A stretch of 64,000 bases of DNA from Haliotis asinina (taxonomy: Eukaryota > Mollusca > Gastropoda > Lepetellida > Haliotidae), in the NCBI RefSeq assembly GCF_037392515.1, contig NC_090291.1:37533001-37597000 (forward strand), read 5' to 3'. The notes under the pieces were generated by a model. The model was not told the origin of the DNA. It saw only the letters and a list, made by a program, of their open reading frames with translations, and did not search any database. This document shows, piece after piece, positions 11,201-19,639 of this stretch. The first letter of the stretch is position 1; the number at the start of each line of letters is the position of its first letter. The position numbers and the translations under genes were made by a program.

Positions 11201-12582
11201 CGTCAGCAATCAGACCCGTTCATCTTCAGCATACCATATGTCAACACTTTCAGCATATCCACAGACTACTTAAGAAGGAAGTCAACATAGACGTTGTGTT
11301 CCAGAGAGGCAGATCAGTTCAGCATATCCTACAACCCAACAGTAAACCAGCTACAAAGAAGAACCTCCAAGCGTTTTCTACCACATTCAATGTGCATGTG
11401 GTGGCTCGTACATAGGAGAAATGTCCTGGCCCCTCAACCTGCGAATCAAGGAACATCAGACATCTGTCAAGAATAAAGACTCCATTTCTGCCATTTCCGA
11501 CTACATCCAAGTCCATCAAAACCATGCCATACTTTAGAACAGCATCCTAGAAAAAAAACAGTCAGATTATAAGACACAGAAACTCTCAGAGATCAACAGA
11601 GATCAAGATTATTACATCCCTACGGCACACGGTCGACTAATCAAACCTAACCAAGAATAACCCAGACTTGCCCACTGCCTTCATCATCACAACACCAAAA
11701 CGTCACATCCACTGCAAGAAGAAGTTGTCTATCCATAAAAATCTTCAACCTCCAAAGTCTAAAATGTTTAACAAAACAAGAAAAAAAAATTTCAAAAATC
11801 TGTAGATAGCAAAAGGCACAAGCATATTTTAGTCTGTTATGTCTGCCAATTTTGGTCTAAAAATATTGAACAGTTTTTGAGTTATGCTCCAGAAAGAAAA
11901 TGATTATAGACAGATGGAGAGGTGGACAGACCGATGACTATATCCCTCTGCTTCACATGCTGGGGGGAGGGGCCAAATTATATATGTCAAAATTCTGTAA
12001 ATAGGAAAAGGTACCAATTCTGGACCTGCCTCACATATCTGTCATGTTTTGCTGGTAGATATTCAGAAGTTTTCGAGCTCTCTGGAAATGAAACACACCC
12101 CTCCATCTTGTGACTAAGTCTGAACCATTTCCATGAAAACCGAAAAAATAATAAATCACAAAAGTCTGTACATAACAAAAGGCACCAATTTAGGTCCTGA
12201 CTCAGGGATTTACCTTGAGTCCTGTATTTGAGGGTTCCTGAGACTCCTACTCTTAATTTTCAGGGGTCCTGACAACAAAGTGGGGGTCGCAGAAACTTAG
12301 ATATTACAATTAATACAGTTATTTTATTGTGTATCATGATCATCACATAAATTATTACTGCAGTTAGCCAGAACTGTAGCTGTACCAAATACCTTGGAAC
12401 TTATTGGCCAATTCCTGTAAACCTCTCTGACTGAGTTGTTCTGCAAGCTCTTCCACGGACCAGAACTGCCATGACTGTGGATCCTCTTGGTAACTGGATT
12501 CCTGGGAGAATGTCAGCTCATATGCCCCAAGAGCCATCCTCGGTTTCTTGGCTGGAGGCGTGCAGTCAGGATGTCCATTCAT
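165..12582 (-). CDS. SAMHD1: SAMHD1, 5' eleven coding exons (partial; continues past left edge)
   Basis: SAM and HD domain dNTP triphosphohydrolase, which cuts dNTPs to deoxynucleoside plus triphosphate, controls nuclear dNTP pools and in vertebrates restricts viruses. Join (minus): 12582-12393, 9918-9852, 8905-8815, 8096-7936, 6146-6031, 5606-5539, 4450-4301, 3240-3193, 2609-2445, 1825-1734, 221-165. All junctions are GT/AG and all phases agree, giving about 401 residues. The SAM domain is near residues 40-105. The HD domain follows, with metal ligands His167, His206, Asp207 and Asp309 (human Asp311), catalytic-site His210, His215 and His232 (human 233), and allosteric Asp137, Gln142 and Arg145. 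Numbering equals the human protein up to about residue 215. Arg364, His368, Tyr372 and Gln373 match human Arg366, His370, Tyr374 and Gln375. The catalytic part seen here looks intact; the C-terminal tetramer region lies outside the window. An acceptor-like CAG just before the ATG (12584-12586) suggests a noncoding 5' exon upstream. Confidence 0.93.
582..780 (+). mobile_element. Family A tRNA-derived SINE, with internal tail duplication
   Basis: The head is GTAGCCCAGTGGTTA (A box-like), then GGTTCAATTCC (B box-like). A tail of 'CCCATTTCTGGTGTCCCC...ATATTGCTGGAA...GCTAAAAGC' is present twice. Confidence 0.75.
887..1030 (-). mobile_element. Family A SINE
   Basis: Tail-first in plus orientation (GAGTGATTTGGGTTTATGCC); the B-box end is at about 990 and the tRNA-like head is diverged. 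Confidence 0.65.
1569..1683 (-). other. Possible misplaced SAMHD1 exon-like segment inside intron 10
   Basis: After a minus-strand ATAG at 1685-1684 the frame reads [20 protein letters not shown] and then DIL. This aligns without gaps to the human segment that follows exon 11 (KYRI...LTDNIF), and its start phase fits both exon 10 and exon 11. But it lies 5' of exon 11, and only 50 bp separate it from exon 10. Identity is low, so chance is possible. Confidence 0.25.
1734..1825 (-). CDS. SAMHD1: SAMHD1 exon 10: phosphate-contacting helix
   Basis: This 92 bp exon encodes [20 protein letters not shown] and then RGNKIVEAM. It holds the residues that contact dNTP phosphates and base in the human enzyme. 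The donor is GTGAGT and the exon ends in phase 2. Confidence 0.92.
2445..2609 (-). CDS. SAMHD1: SAMHD1 exon 9: Asp309 metal ligand
   Basis: This 165 bp exon encodes [20 protein letters not shown] and the following [14 protein letters not shown]. The D of VDKWDY is the fourth metal ligand (human Asp311), with Lys310, Tyr313 and Asp317 in the nucleotide pocket. It is the most conserved exon in the window. Confidence 0.96.
2769..2898 (-). mobile_element. Family A SINE in SAMHD1 intron 8
   Basis: Ends ACGCCTTAACCATGAGGCTACTCCACCACC, the reverse of the A-box head. An internal deletion removes the GGGGACACCAGAAATG part. Confidence 0.65.
3193..3240 (-). CDS. SAMHD1: SAMHD1 exon 8: 48 bp microexon
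   Basis: This exon has 16 codons, [16 protein letters not shown], matching human LWPYKGRPENKSFLYE. Acceptor is TTCCAG and donor GTAAGT; both borders are phase 0. Confidence 0.9.
3297..3465 (-). mobile_element. Family A SINE close to SAMHD1 exon 8
   Basis: Full tail (TTTAGCAATATTCCAGC) and B box, with a decayed head. It sits about 55 bp from the exon 8 acceptor. Confidence 0.7.
3588..4062 (+). mobile_element. Family B element interrupted by another family B copy
   Basis: 5' part 3588-3749, 3' part from 4004 (CCCATTAGTCACCTCTAAGGA). The interruption is 3750-4003. Confidence 0.85.
3750..4003 (-). mobile_element. Complete ~254 bp family B element inserted into the older copy, with 12 bp target duplication
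   Basis: Reads GAGTGAGTGAGTTTAGTTTT...TTCACGGGT on the minus strand. TCTCCCAATCCC occurs on both sides (3738-3749 and 4004-4015). This defines the borders of the family and a target-site duplication length. Confidence 0.85.
4301..4450 (-). CDS. SAMHD1: SAMHD1 exon 7: HD helical region, proton-relay His232
   Basis: This 150 bp exon starts [13 protein letters not shown], where the His equals human His233. It continues through [10 protein letters not shown] (human FIKEQIVGPL). The acceptor is CTGCAG. The donor GTTGAG is weaker but is fixed by phase and by the next exon. Confidence 0.9.
4590..4683. repeat. 17 bp minisatellite, ~5.5 copies
   Basis: Unit CATTTCATCATGTATCA, nearly identical, in SAMHD1 intron 6. 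Confidence 0.9.
5173..5339. mobile_element. 167 bp foldback (MITE-like) palindrome
   Basis: The two halves are near-perfect inverted repeats of about 75 bp. They run from GGAGATAAACATACTGTGTT to AACACAATACATTTATCTCC around a short centre with GAACGCATAGCGTG. A truncated relative follows at 5384-5428. Lies in SAMHD1 intron 6, near exon 6. Confidence 0.85.
5539..5606 (-). CDS. SAMHD1: SAMHD1 exon 6: HGPFSH loop
   Basis: This 68 bp exon lies between TTACAG and GTAAGT. It encodes [15 protein letters not shown]..., carrying active-site His210 and His215. It ends in phase 0 at the ...KWK segment just before His232. Confidence 0.94.
6031..6146 (-). CDS. SAMHD1: SAMHD1 exon 5: HD motif
   Basis: This 116 bp exon lies between TTTCAG and GTAAGA. 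It encodes a variable helix ([14 protein letters not shown]) and then [14 protein letters not shown], which carries the signature His206-Asp207 metal ligands. Confidence 0.94.
6488..6592 (-). mobile_element. Family A SINE tail fragment
   Basis: Contains GGGTTTAGGTTTACGCGGCT and GGGGACCCCAGAAATGGGC; it stops before the B box. Confidence 0.6.
6648..6837. repeat. Irregular minisatellite of ~15-24 bp units
   Basis: Variants of GAAACAGTGAAACATGTTGA, GATGGGG and CAGACAGGG repeat about ten times; in SAMHD1 intron 4. Confidence 0.75.
6838..7062 (+). mobile_element. Family B element, diverged
   Basis: Starts GAGTGAGTGAATTTAATTTT and ends TCGCCTCTTATGACAAAAAT...GATCTTCAC. It abuts the minisatellite before it. 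Confidence 0.7.
7398..7962 (-). repeat. 28 bp minisatellite built from the SAMHD1 exon 4 / intron 4 splice junction
   Basis: About 20 tandem units of ~28 bp run head to tail in intron 4 and end exactly in the exon 4 donor. On the minus strand each unit reads GATTTGAACACAGCTTAGG|GTAAGGTTT or a variant. It therefore repeats the last ~19 bp of the exon (Arg164 to Gly170 codons) plus the donor. Most units keep a good GTAAGG or GTGAGG; some have decayed to ATAAGG. Units furthest from the exon (7398-7480) are the most degenerate. Confidence 0.92.
7936..8096 (-). CDS. SAMHD1: SAMHD1 exon 4: start of HD domain, allosteric site and His167
   Basis: This 161 bp exon encodes [29 protein letters not shown] and [12 protein letters not shown]. 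It carries the allosteric GTP-site residues Asp137, Gln142 and Arg145, plus Arg164 and metal ligand His167. It ends with two bases of Gly170 before GTAAGG. This end, with its donor, is the founder-like copy of the 28 bp array in the next intron. Confidence 0.95.
8190..8254. repeat. (GATA)n microsatellite
   Basis: About 15 uninterrupted AGAT units, running into a GTGA tract that starts a family A SINE. Confidence 0.95.
8255..8345 (-). mobile_element. Family A SINE tail fragment
   Basis: (GAGT)n then TTAGCAATATTCCAGCAATATCAC...CTTCACACATTTT; the head is missing. Confidence 0.6.
8815..8905 (-). CDS. SAMHD1: SAMHD1 exon 3: SAM to HD linker
   Basis: This 91 bp exon lies between a T-rich acceptor and GTAGGT. 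It encodes the last SAM helix and the linker ([15 protein letters not shown]). It is the least conserved exon and is called mainly from phase, splice sites and position. The open frame runs on into the intron, but that read-through has no SAMHD1 similarity. Confidence 0.8.
9234..9462 (+). mobile_element. Family B element in SAMHD1 intron 2
   Basis: GAGTGAATGAGTTTAGTTTCACGCC...CAATATTCCAGCTATATGGTGG...; the 3' end is at GACCCATTCTAATCC. Confidence 0.8.
9466..9574. mobile_element. ~109 bp palindromic element (type P), copy 1
   Basis: GGGCCTAGATTTTCAAAGCTCTCTTAGC... is an imperfect inverted repeat of ...CTAAGAGAGCTTAAAAAATCTATGCCC. It lies directly 3' of a family B copy. Related copies are at 32204-32313 and (partial) 51910-51960. 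Confidence 0.8.
9852..9918 (-). CDS. SAMHD1: SAMHD1 exon 2: SAM domain middle
   Basis: This 67 bp exon lies between TTTCAG and GTAAGC. It encodes [20 protein letters not shown], which aligns to the human [20 protein letters not shown] segment. Its phases (2 bases in, 2 bases out) fit exons 1 and 3. Confidence 0.9.
10190..12200. repeat. Diverged tandem-like dispersed repeat surrounding the Penelope element
   Basis: Motifs 'AGCAAAAGGCACCA', 'CACATATCTGNCA' and 'CATTTCCATGGAAACC' occur at 10200-10350 and again at 11795-12190. The retroelement at 10345-11650 therefore sits within an older repeat in SAMHD1 intron 1. Confidence 0.55.
10345..11650 (+). mobile_element. Decayed Penelope-like retroelement: reverse transcriptase plus GIY-YIG endonuclease
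   Basis: Broken frames give RT pieces: [19 protein letters not shown], then [14 protein letters not shown] and a DDDTF catalytic box near 10793, then KLPFLDVQV and [14 protein letters not shown]-terminal [10 protein letters not shown] box with NLRIKEHQ and a stop at 11535-11537 is the CxCGGxYIGE form of the GIY-YIG nuclease found in Penelope elements. Several frameshifts make it inactive. It lies antisense to SAMHD1 in intron 1. Confidence 0.85.
12206..12365 (+). repeat. Dispersed repeat R160 next to SAMHD1 exon 1 donor
   Basis: GGGATTTACCTTGAGTCCTG...CTGAGACTC...TTAATTTTCAGGGGTCCTG...GTGTATCATGATCAT recurs at 18604-18760, and its first part at 16596-16655. It ends about 28 bp from the exon 1 donor. 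Confidence 0.75.
12393..12582 (-). CDS. SAMHD1: SAMHD1 exon 1: start codon, N-tail and first half of SAM domain
   Basis: The ATG is at 12582-12580. The first ~35 residues are a polar tail with a basic KKPR cluster, possibly a nuclear localisation signal as in vertebrate SAMHD1. The SAM domain begins at the Trp-rich stretch [13 protein letters not shown]. The exon is 190 bp and ends with one base of a split Glu codon; the donor is CAAG|GTATTT. Confidence 0.9.
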
Positions 12583-12672
12583 GCTGATTATAGTTGTGGG
12601 GAATGTGGTGGTAGGAAGTTGGATGCAGGTTCTGTGTTAATGACCTAACACTGTCAAGGTATCCGGGCAGCT

Positions 12673-12736
12673 GACGTGGAAGCCCTGAAGACATACAACA
12701 TGTGGACGTGGAAGCCCTGAAGACATACAACATGTG
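12673..12736. repeat. 32 bp perfect tandem duplication upstream of SAMHD1 ATG
   Basis: GACGTGGAAGCCCTGAAGAC...CATGTG is present twice (12673-12704, 12705-12736). It lies 90 bp 5' of the start codon on the gene's strand. Confidence 0.9.
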
Positions 12737-12834
12737 GAGAGTGTTTCAATTATGTCAGAGCTTGTAAGTATGAAAATATCACTTCTGTTTTGTTTGTTTT
12801 GTTTCCATGGATTACCATCTTATGACCAAATAGG

Positions 12835-13045
12835 TTGGTTGGTTTGTTGGCTGTTCAATGCCATACACAGCAATATTCTACCAATATGGCGTTGGTCTGT
12901 AAGTAATGAAGTTATCAGCATCAATCAACACAGCAACCATCTATATATATGGGATACAATGACATCAACAAAGTCAACCAAGTGAGTCTGACAACCTGAT
13001 CTTGTTAGTCATCTTTTACAACAAGCTTGGGTTACTAATAATAGA
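12835..13045 (+). mobile_element. Old family B element (GGTTGGTTGGTTTGTTG variant start)
   Basis: CACAGCAATATTCTACCAATATGGCG, then CAACCAAGTGAGTCTGACAACCTGATC. The 5' end differs from the GTGAGTGAG form. Confidence 0.65.
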
Positions 13046-13454
13046 TGTGAACAGATTTCTATGATGTTTAAGTCACAAGGTCCGAGCTGGGCCAAACACT
13101 TCTGGTGAGGACAATGATGAAAGTATAGGAAAATCTGCTTCACTTTGGGCTACAATGTTTGCTTTTGATCACCATGAACTGAGACAACAATTTTTTGCTA
13201 AGGTAGACATAACACTGCTTTATTATTTCATCATAGATCTGCAAGAATTGAGTTGATTTTTTAAGTCAAGTTAAAACACTTGAAAGTTTTCTTAGAAAAT
13301 ACAGTAATCCTTCACTTTAACAGACCAGTTAAAAATAATCGTAATAAACTGATCATTTAAATTTACTGAAATCTATATTAGTCCAAAATACTTAGCTGCT
13401 CCAAAACCTCCAGTCAAGGGATGGAAATAGCTTTAAAATTGCTTATGTACTCCA
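13046..13454. other. Noncoding stretch without recognisable features
   Basis: AT-rich sequence between a family B copy and the C-rich minisatellite; no splice-bounded open frame seen. Confidence 0.6.
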
Positions 13455-14612
13455 TACTGTGTCCCTCCCTCATAAACATGCCCTCCGATAGTCCCTCCCA
13501 AATCAACATCCCCTCCTACAATCCCTGCCCATCAACATCCCCTCCTACAATCCCTGCCCATCAACATCCCCTCTCATAGTCCCTCCTGTCATCAACAACC
13601 CCCTTCCCAATCAACAACTCCGCCCCTGATCAACATCCCCTTCCACAGACCCTTTCTTCATCAACATCCCCTCCCGCAGTCCCTCACCCTAAGAACATCC
13701 CCACCCACAATACCTCTCCCATCAACATCCACTTTCCTCATCAACATCCTCTTCCACAGTCCATCCCCATCAACATCCCCTCCCAGTTCCTCCCCTATCA
13801 ACATCCCCTCCAATAATCAGCCCCCTCAACATCCCTTCCCATAGTCCCTTCCCATCAACATTCCCTCCCACAGTGCCTCCCCTTTCCACATCCCCTCCCA
13901 CATGTCCCTCCCCCGTCAACATTGTCTCCCACAGTCCCTCCCCATCAACATCTCCCCAAAGCCTCCACATCAATATCCCCTCCCATAGTCCCTTCCCCAT
14001 CAACATCTCCTCCCACAGCGCCTCCACATCAATATCCCCTCCCATAGTCCCTTCCCCATCAACATCTCCCACAGTGCCTCCACATCAATATCCCCTCCCA
14101 TAGTCCCTTCCCCATCAACATCTCCTCTCACAGCGTCTCCACATCAATATCCCCTCCCATAGTCCCTTCCCCATCAACATCTCCTCCCACAGCGTCTCCA
14201 CATCAATATCCCCTCCCATAGTCCCTTCCCCATCAAAATCTCCCACAGCGTCTCCACATCGATATCCCCTCCCATAGTCCCTTCCCCATCAACATCTCCC
14301 ACAGTGCCTCCACATCAATATCCCCTCCCATAGTCCCTTCCCCATCAACATCTCCTCCTACAGCGCCTCCACATCAATATCCCCTCCCATAGTCCCTTCC
14401 CCATCAACATCTCCTACAGCGCCTCCACATCAATATCCCCTCCCATAGTCCCTTCCCCATCAACATCTCCCACAGTGACTCCACATCAATATCCTCCCAT
14501 AGTCCCTCTTCACCCACAGCGCCTCTACACCAACATCCCCTCCCACAGTCCCTCCCCCAGTCCCTCCCCAAGTCAACATCCCCTCATTCATCTACATCCA
14601 CAAAGAACTGCT
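13455..14612. repeat. C-rich polypyrimidine-biased minisatellite, ~60 bp higher-order unit
   Basis: Variants of CATCAACATCYCCTCCCACAG alternate with CATCAATATCCCCTCCCATAGTCCCTTCCC, making a two-part ~55-60 bp unit at 13950-14500. Flanks hold irregular ~30 bp single units. The plus strand has almost no G. Long open frames here are repeat artefacts. Confidence 0.92.
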
Positions 14613-14649
14613 TTACTCACCCGCATGAACTACATGTCAGTAATCATCC

Positions 14650-16657
14650 AGATCCCTGAGACTCAAAAATTGAAATAGCACATACTGTCAATAAATTTGC
14701 TGAGAGCCTGCTCAACTCTCAAGTTGACCAGTCCACTTTTGGAAAGTGTGTTCCTAACACAACCCTGGTCACCGGCAAAACTATGAAACTGAAGCCACTC
14801 TGAATGTCCCTGCCTTAATCCAGCCTATGAAATCCAACAGAAAAGCCCAAACTTGTCTCTAAGCTTCACAGACACAACATAATACAAGATGACGAAACAA
14901 ATAGACAAAAGTAGACATCTTCTCCCAAGATCTTACGAGCTCTCTCAACTTGTTTGTCAAGTGCAAGAAAATCACTCACCCAGCAAACCTATAATGAGCA
15001 TTCACCATCAAATCAGTGGGTACAAGCAACACACAAGGTGTTTACACACATTTCTAGGCCAGTCAGTCAATAGCCAGCATAATGTTCTTGTTATCATATA
15101 AAGGACATAGAAACTGTGCTGAACAGGAAAAGACCGACATAACGCTCAAACTGTCATCTCTATGGACACAAAAATTATTATGCACCCAGTCACCCAAGAC
15201 TAAAAACTGTTCCTCTATTTCTTGCAAAGAACACTTGTACTAACTGCAAAAAAAGAGGGCCATTCATCCTTGGTGCCTGAACGTACAAAATGCTTTCTCA
15301 TACAGATATCCTTTGATCAAGCATGTCTGTTAAAGACCTTGATGACAGTACAGAAAACAATGGCTTTGCCTTGAACACTGTTCGTTTTGAGCACCACAAG
15401 GTGTGAGACAATAAAGTTGTGCAAATGAAGATAAAATACAAGTAGACACAATTCAAGTCACATTTGGTAAGTCTGGGATGCTATCAGGCCAAGTCAGTCC
15501 AAACAAACAAGTCAAACATTTGTGAGAATAATATATAACTGCTCAGTTTTAACAACATATTTGTTCTAAATACAATGAACTTTGGCATTACGGGCTTACC
15601 TTTATATAGGTAGATATGAAGCTATAGATGTGGACACATCAATTCAAATTATTTGTTTACAATTTCAAAAACCAAGACTTTCTCAAGAAATTACAGTAAG
15701 CATATCTTCCTAAAGAGCATAAACTATGGTTAGAACTGGTATTTAAAAAGCAGAGCATTTATGCATACCATTTATAATTACAATACATAAATCCCAAGAA
15801 ATAGTTATTGTGAATCTTATTTGGAAGTATCATCACACTATCTGCCTCTTGACTGGTTTCAACAGTAGCACTGAGAGGATTAAGATATGCCAGAAATTTG
15901 AAAAGCCTGCTGCTTTCAATTTACCCTCTGCCCAAACTAGTCCGGTATCAGTCACAGCAGTGAGTCCAGTAACTATAAACTCTTCCTGCAGATTCTTCTC
16001 TGGCAACCTAACTACTGGTAGTCAAATTATATGCACACAATATTCACAACAGGAGTGAAACCTTAACTCTAATACCCCTGCTGGCATTAAACATGGTAAA
16101 TGCCATGTCAAGTTAGTTCAAATAGCTGCTAATTAGGAGAGATTAATCTGTATTAGGTCATCAATGGAACAATGCTCTTTTAACTTAACAATTATGAATA
16201 ATTAAACAATGATGATGTTCACTGTTGTTCAAAAAGAATTTGAGAAGCAAAAAGAACTTGATGCAATGTGTAATTACTCATGACATATTGATAGTCAGTG
16301 ATGCAAAAACTAATTTTGCCTTACTCAGTAGTAACCAATGCTAACCAACCTTTATATCAACTGTAAGTTAAATAAGAAAACATAAGAAAAATAAATCAAT
16401 CCAGAAACAATAAATGTACCATTGGAAAACTGTATTTACATCTTTTCCTTTATTACTGGGTTTGGCCACTTTTAGTTCTATACGACCTCACAAAAACAAA
16501 TGCTGACAGGAAATTATGAAAATAAGTCAACAGTGATCTGAGTTAAATAAAAAGAAAATATGGTCACATGTGACATTATTTTTGGATATATATGCAGGGA
16601 TTTACTTTGAGTTCTGTATCTGAGGGTCCCTGAGACTCATACCATTAATTTTCTCCC
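14650..16657. repeat. 2,008 bp tandem duplication, left copy
   Basis: Starts AGATCCCTGAGACTCAAAAA, identical to 16658 onward. The copies differ at only a handful of scattered bases. The content is AT-rich unique sequence with no recognisable gene; a 70- and an 82-codon frame are present in both copies but show no family features. Confidence 0.95.
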
Positions 16658-18665
16658 AGATCCCTGAGACTCAAAAATTGAAATAGCACATACTGTCAAT
16701 AAATTTGCTGAGAGCCTGCTCTACTCTCAAGTTGACCAGTCCACTTTTGGAAAGTGTGTTCCTAACACATCCCTGGTCACCGGAAAAACTATGAAACTGA
16801 AGCCACTCTGAATGTCCCTGCCTTAATCCAGCCTATGAAATCCAACAGAAAAGCCCAAACTTGTCTCTAAGCTTCACAGACACAACATAATACAAGATGA
16901 CGAAACAAATAGACAAAAGTAGACATCTTCTCCCAAGATCTTACGAGCTCTCTCAACTTGTTTGTCAAGTGCAAGAAAATCACTTACCCAGCAAACCTAT
17001 AATGAGCATTCACCATCAAATCAGTGGGTACAAGCAACACACAAGGTGTTTACACACATTTCTAGGCCAGTCAGTCAATAGCCAGCATAATGTTCTTGTT
17101 ATCATATAAAGGACATAGAAACTGTGCTGAACAGGAAAAGACCGACATAACGCTCAAACTGTCATCTCTATGGACACAAAAATTATCATGCACCCAGTTA
17201 CCCAAGACTAAAAACTGTTCCTCTATTTCTTGCAAAGAACACTTGTACTAACTGCAAAAAAAGAGGGCCATTCATCCTTGGTGCCTGAACGTACAAAATG
17301 CTTTCTCATACAGATAGCCTTTGATCAAGCATGTCTGTTAAAGACCTTGATGACAGTACAGAAAACAATGGCTTTGCCTTGAACACTGTTCGTTTTGAGC
17401 ACCACAAGGTGTGAGACAATAAAGTTGTGCAAATGAAGATAAAATACAAGTAGACACAATTCAAGTCACATTTGGTAAGTCTGGGATGCTATCAGGCCAA
17501 GTCAGTCCAAACAAACAAGTCAAACATTTGTGAGAATAATATATAACTGCTCAGTTTTAACAACATATTTGTTCTAAATACAATGAACTTTGGCATTACG
17601 GGCTTACCTTTATATAGGTAGATATGAAGCTATAGATGTGGACACATCAATTCAAATTATTTGTTTACAATTTCAAAAACCAAGACTTTCTCAAGAAATT
17701 ACAGTAAGCATATCTTCCTAAAGAGCATAAACTATGGTTAGAACTGGTATTTAAAAAGCAGAGCATTTATGCATACCATTTAGAATTACAATACATAAAT
17801 CCCAAGAAATAGTTATTGTGAATCTTATTTGGAAGTATCATCACACTATCTGCCTCTTGACTGGTTTCAACAGTAGCACTGAGAGGATTAAGATATGCCA
17901 GAAATTTGAAAAGCCTGCTGCTTTCAATTTACCCTCTGCCCAAACTAGTCCGGTATCAGTCACAGCAGTGAGTCCAGTAACTATAAACTCTTCCTGCAGA
18001 TTCTTCTCTGGCAACCTAACTACTGGTAGTCAAATTACATGCACACAATATTCACAACAGGAGTGAAACCTTAACTCTAATACCCCTGCTGGCATTAAAC
18101 ATGGTAAATGCCATGTCAAGTTAGTTCAAATAGCTGCTAATTAGGAGAGATTAATCTGTATTAGGTCATCAATGGAACAATGCTCTTTTAACTTAACAAT
18201 TATGAATAATTAAACAATGATGATGTTCACTGTTGTTCAAAAAGAATTTGAGACCCAAAATGAACTTGATGCAATGTGTAATTACTCATGACATATTGAT
18301 AGTCAGTGATGCAAAAACTAATTTTGCCTTACTCAGTAGTAACCAATGCTAACCAACCTTTATATCAACTGTAAGTTAAATAAGAAAACATAAGAAAAAT
18401 AAATCAATCCAGAAACAATAAATGTACCATTGGAAAACTGTATTTACATCTTTTCCTTTATTACTGGGTTTGGCCACTTTTAGTTCTATACGACCTCACA
18501 AAAACAAATGCTGACTGGAAATTATGAAAATAAGTCAACAGTGATCTGAGTTAAATAAAAAGAAAATATGGTCACATGTGACATTATTTTTGGATATATA
18601 TGCAGGGATTTACTTTGAGTTCTGTCTGAGGGTCCCTGAGACTCATGCCATTAATTTTCAGGGGT
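16658..18665. repeat. 2,008 bp tandem duplication, right copy
   Basis: Same order and orientation as 14650-16657. Both ends fall in the R160 repeat around CCTGAGACTCA, which suggests unequal recombination between R160 copies. Confidence 0.95.
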
Positions 18666-18760
18666 CCTGGACAACAAAACTGGGGTCCCAGACACTTAAA
18701 TATTATTGTTAATATAGTTATTGTATTGTGTATCATGATCATAACATAAGGTATTACCAC
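18604..18760 (+). repeat. Repeat R160, fuller copy at the right edge of the duplication
   Basis: GGGATTTACTTTGAGTTCTG...GTATTGTGTATCATGATCAT parallels 12206-12365. Confidence 0.75.
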
Positions 18761-19039
18761 TATTAAATTGCAAATTTACCCCAGCTTGTAGTAAACCCAG
18801 TGATAAATTATTGTTTTTTGAATGGAATTATTATAATAAGTATTTGACTTCTTCTCCATCCCTGTGGATGCGCTATTAAATTTTGATGTGTCCATTGTCA
18901 ATTTTTATGGGCATAGGATGCAGGAATTTGTGTCCTGTAAATCCCTGTATATGTCATTAAAAGGTTTTATACATGTTCATGAATCAGAGATGTTGTTCAA
19001 GCCAGTTCAAACTACTGAAAATCTCTAGATTTTATTGCT

Positions 19040-19100
19040 ATGAGAGCGACGTTTCGAACACTGCTATCAAGCAAGTGATTCATAGCAATAAAGAAGTTGT
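19040..19100. repeat. Hairpin-type retroelement end fragment
   Basis: ATTGCTATGA...TCATAGCAAT inverted arms flank GCGACGTTTCGAA, followed by AATAAAGAAGTTGTTCATCC. The same motif set lies at 56236-56345. Confidence 0.5.
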
Positions 19101-19326
19101 TCATCCATATATTGTCATCCTCCTATAGATGCTTATTAGCTAATATTGTGTGCATTCAATTTATATGTCTTAATGTCAGAGCAGTCTTGAAAGCAAAGAA
19201 TTGTCTCCAAGTATCTGTTATATATGTTGTATCCAATTACCAAACAATAGAACTGAAATGCAACTTGCCCATGATACATTTATTACACTGAAAATGTTGA
19301 AGGTACAATAAACTGTAAGGTTTGTG

Positions 19327-19639
19327 CACAGGCAAACTGTAGCACAAATGGGGTTGCACCACAGAAAGAAACTGACCAGTCTTCATGGATATGAGCAAAG
19401 TGAGCAAAAGTTGGTAACATGCTTCTTTCGCTTTGGTTTAAAAAATATTTTTCATGTCAAAATAAAATACTATCAATGGTATACATCCATTTCTTCACTG
19501 GGTTGTGCTCTCAAATTTCCAGCCCCATGATTAATAATTACTCACATAAAATGTTTTATTCAACATTTTAAGCTCCACTTAAGAAGAATGGTCATATTCT
19601 ATTCTGTGCAACCCTATTTGCACAACAGTTTGCCTGTGG
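19327..19639. mobile_element. TIR-type MITE (type M), copy 1
   Basis: Ends CACAGGCAAACTGTAGCACA and (reverse) CACAGGCAAACTGTTGTGCA. Subterminal GACCAGTCTTC and its inverse mark the same family as 47006-47237. Confidence 0.75.

Noticed and set aside
13770..14103. Gly/Asp- or Pro/Ser-rich open frames
   Set aside because: Products of the C-rich minisatellite read on either strand; no start context or splice sites.
15810..16058. 82-codon frame found in both duplication copies
   Set aside because: GTG-type start, low-complexity composition and no family features; its conservation only reflects recent duplication.
14650..18665. LTR retrotransposon made of two long direct repeats
   Set aside because: The copies abut with no internal coding region, and there is no TG...CA end, primer site or pol frame.
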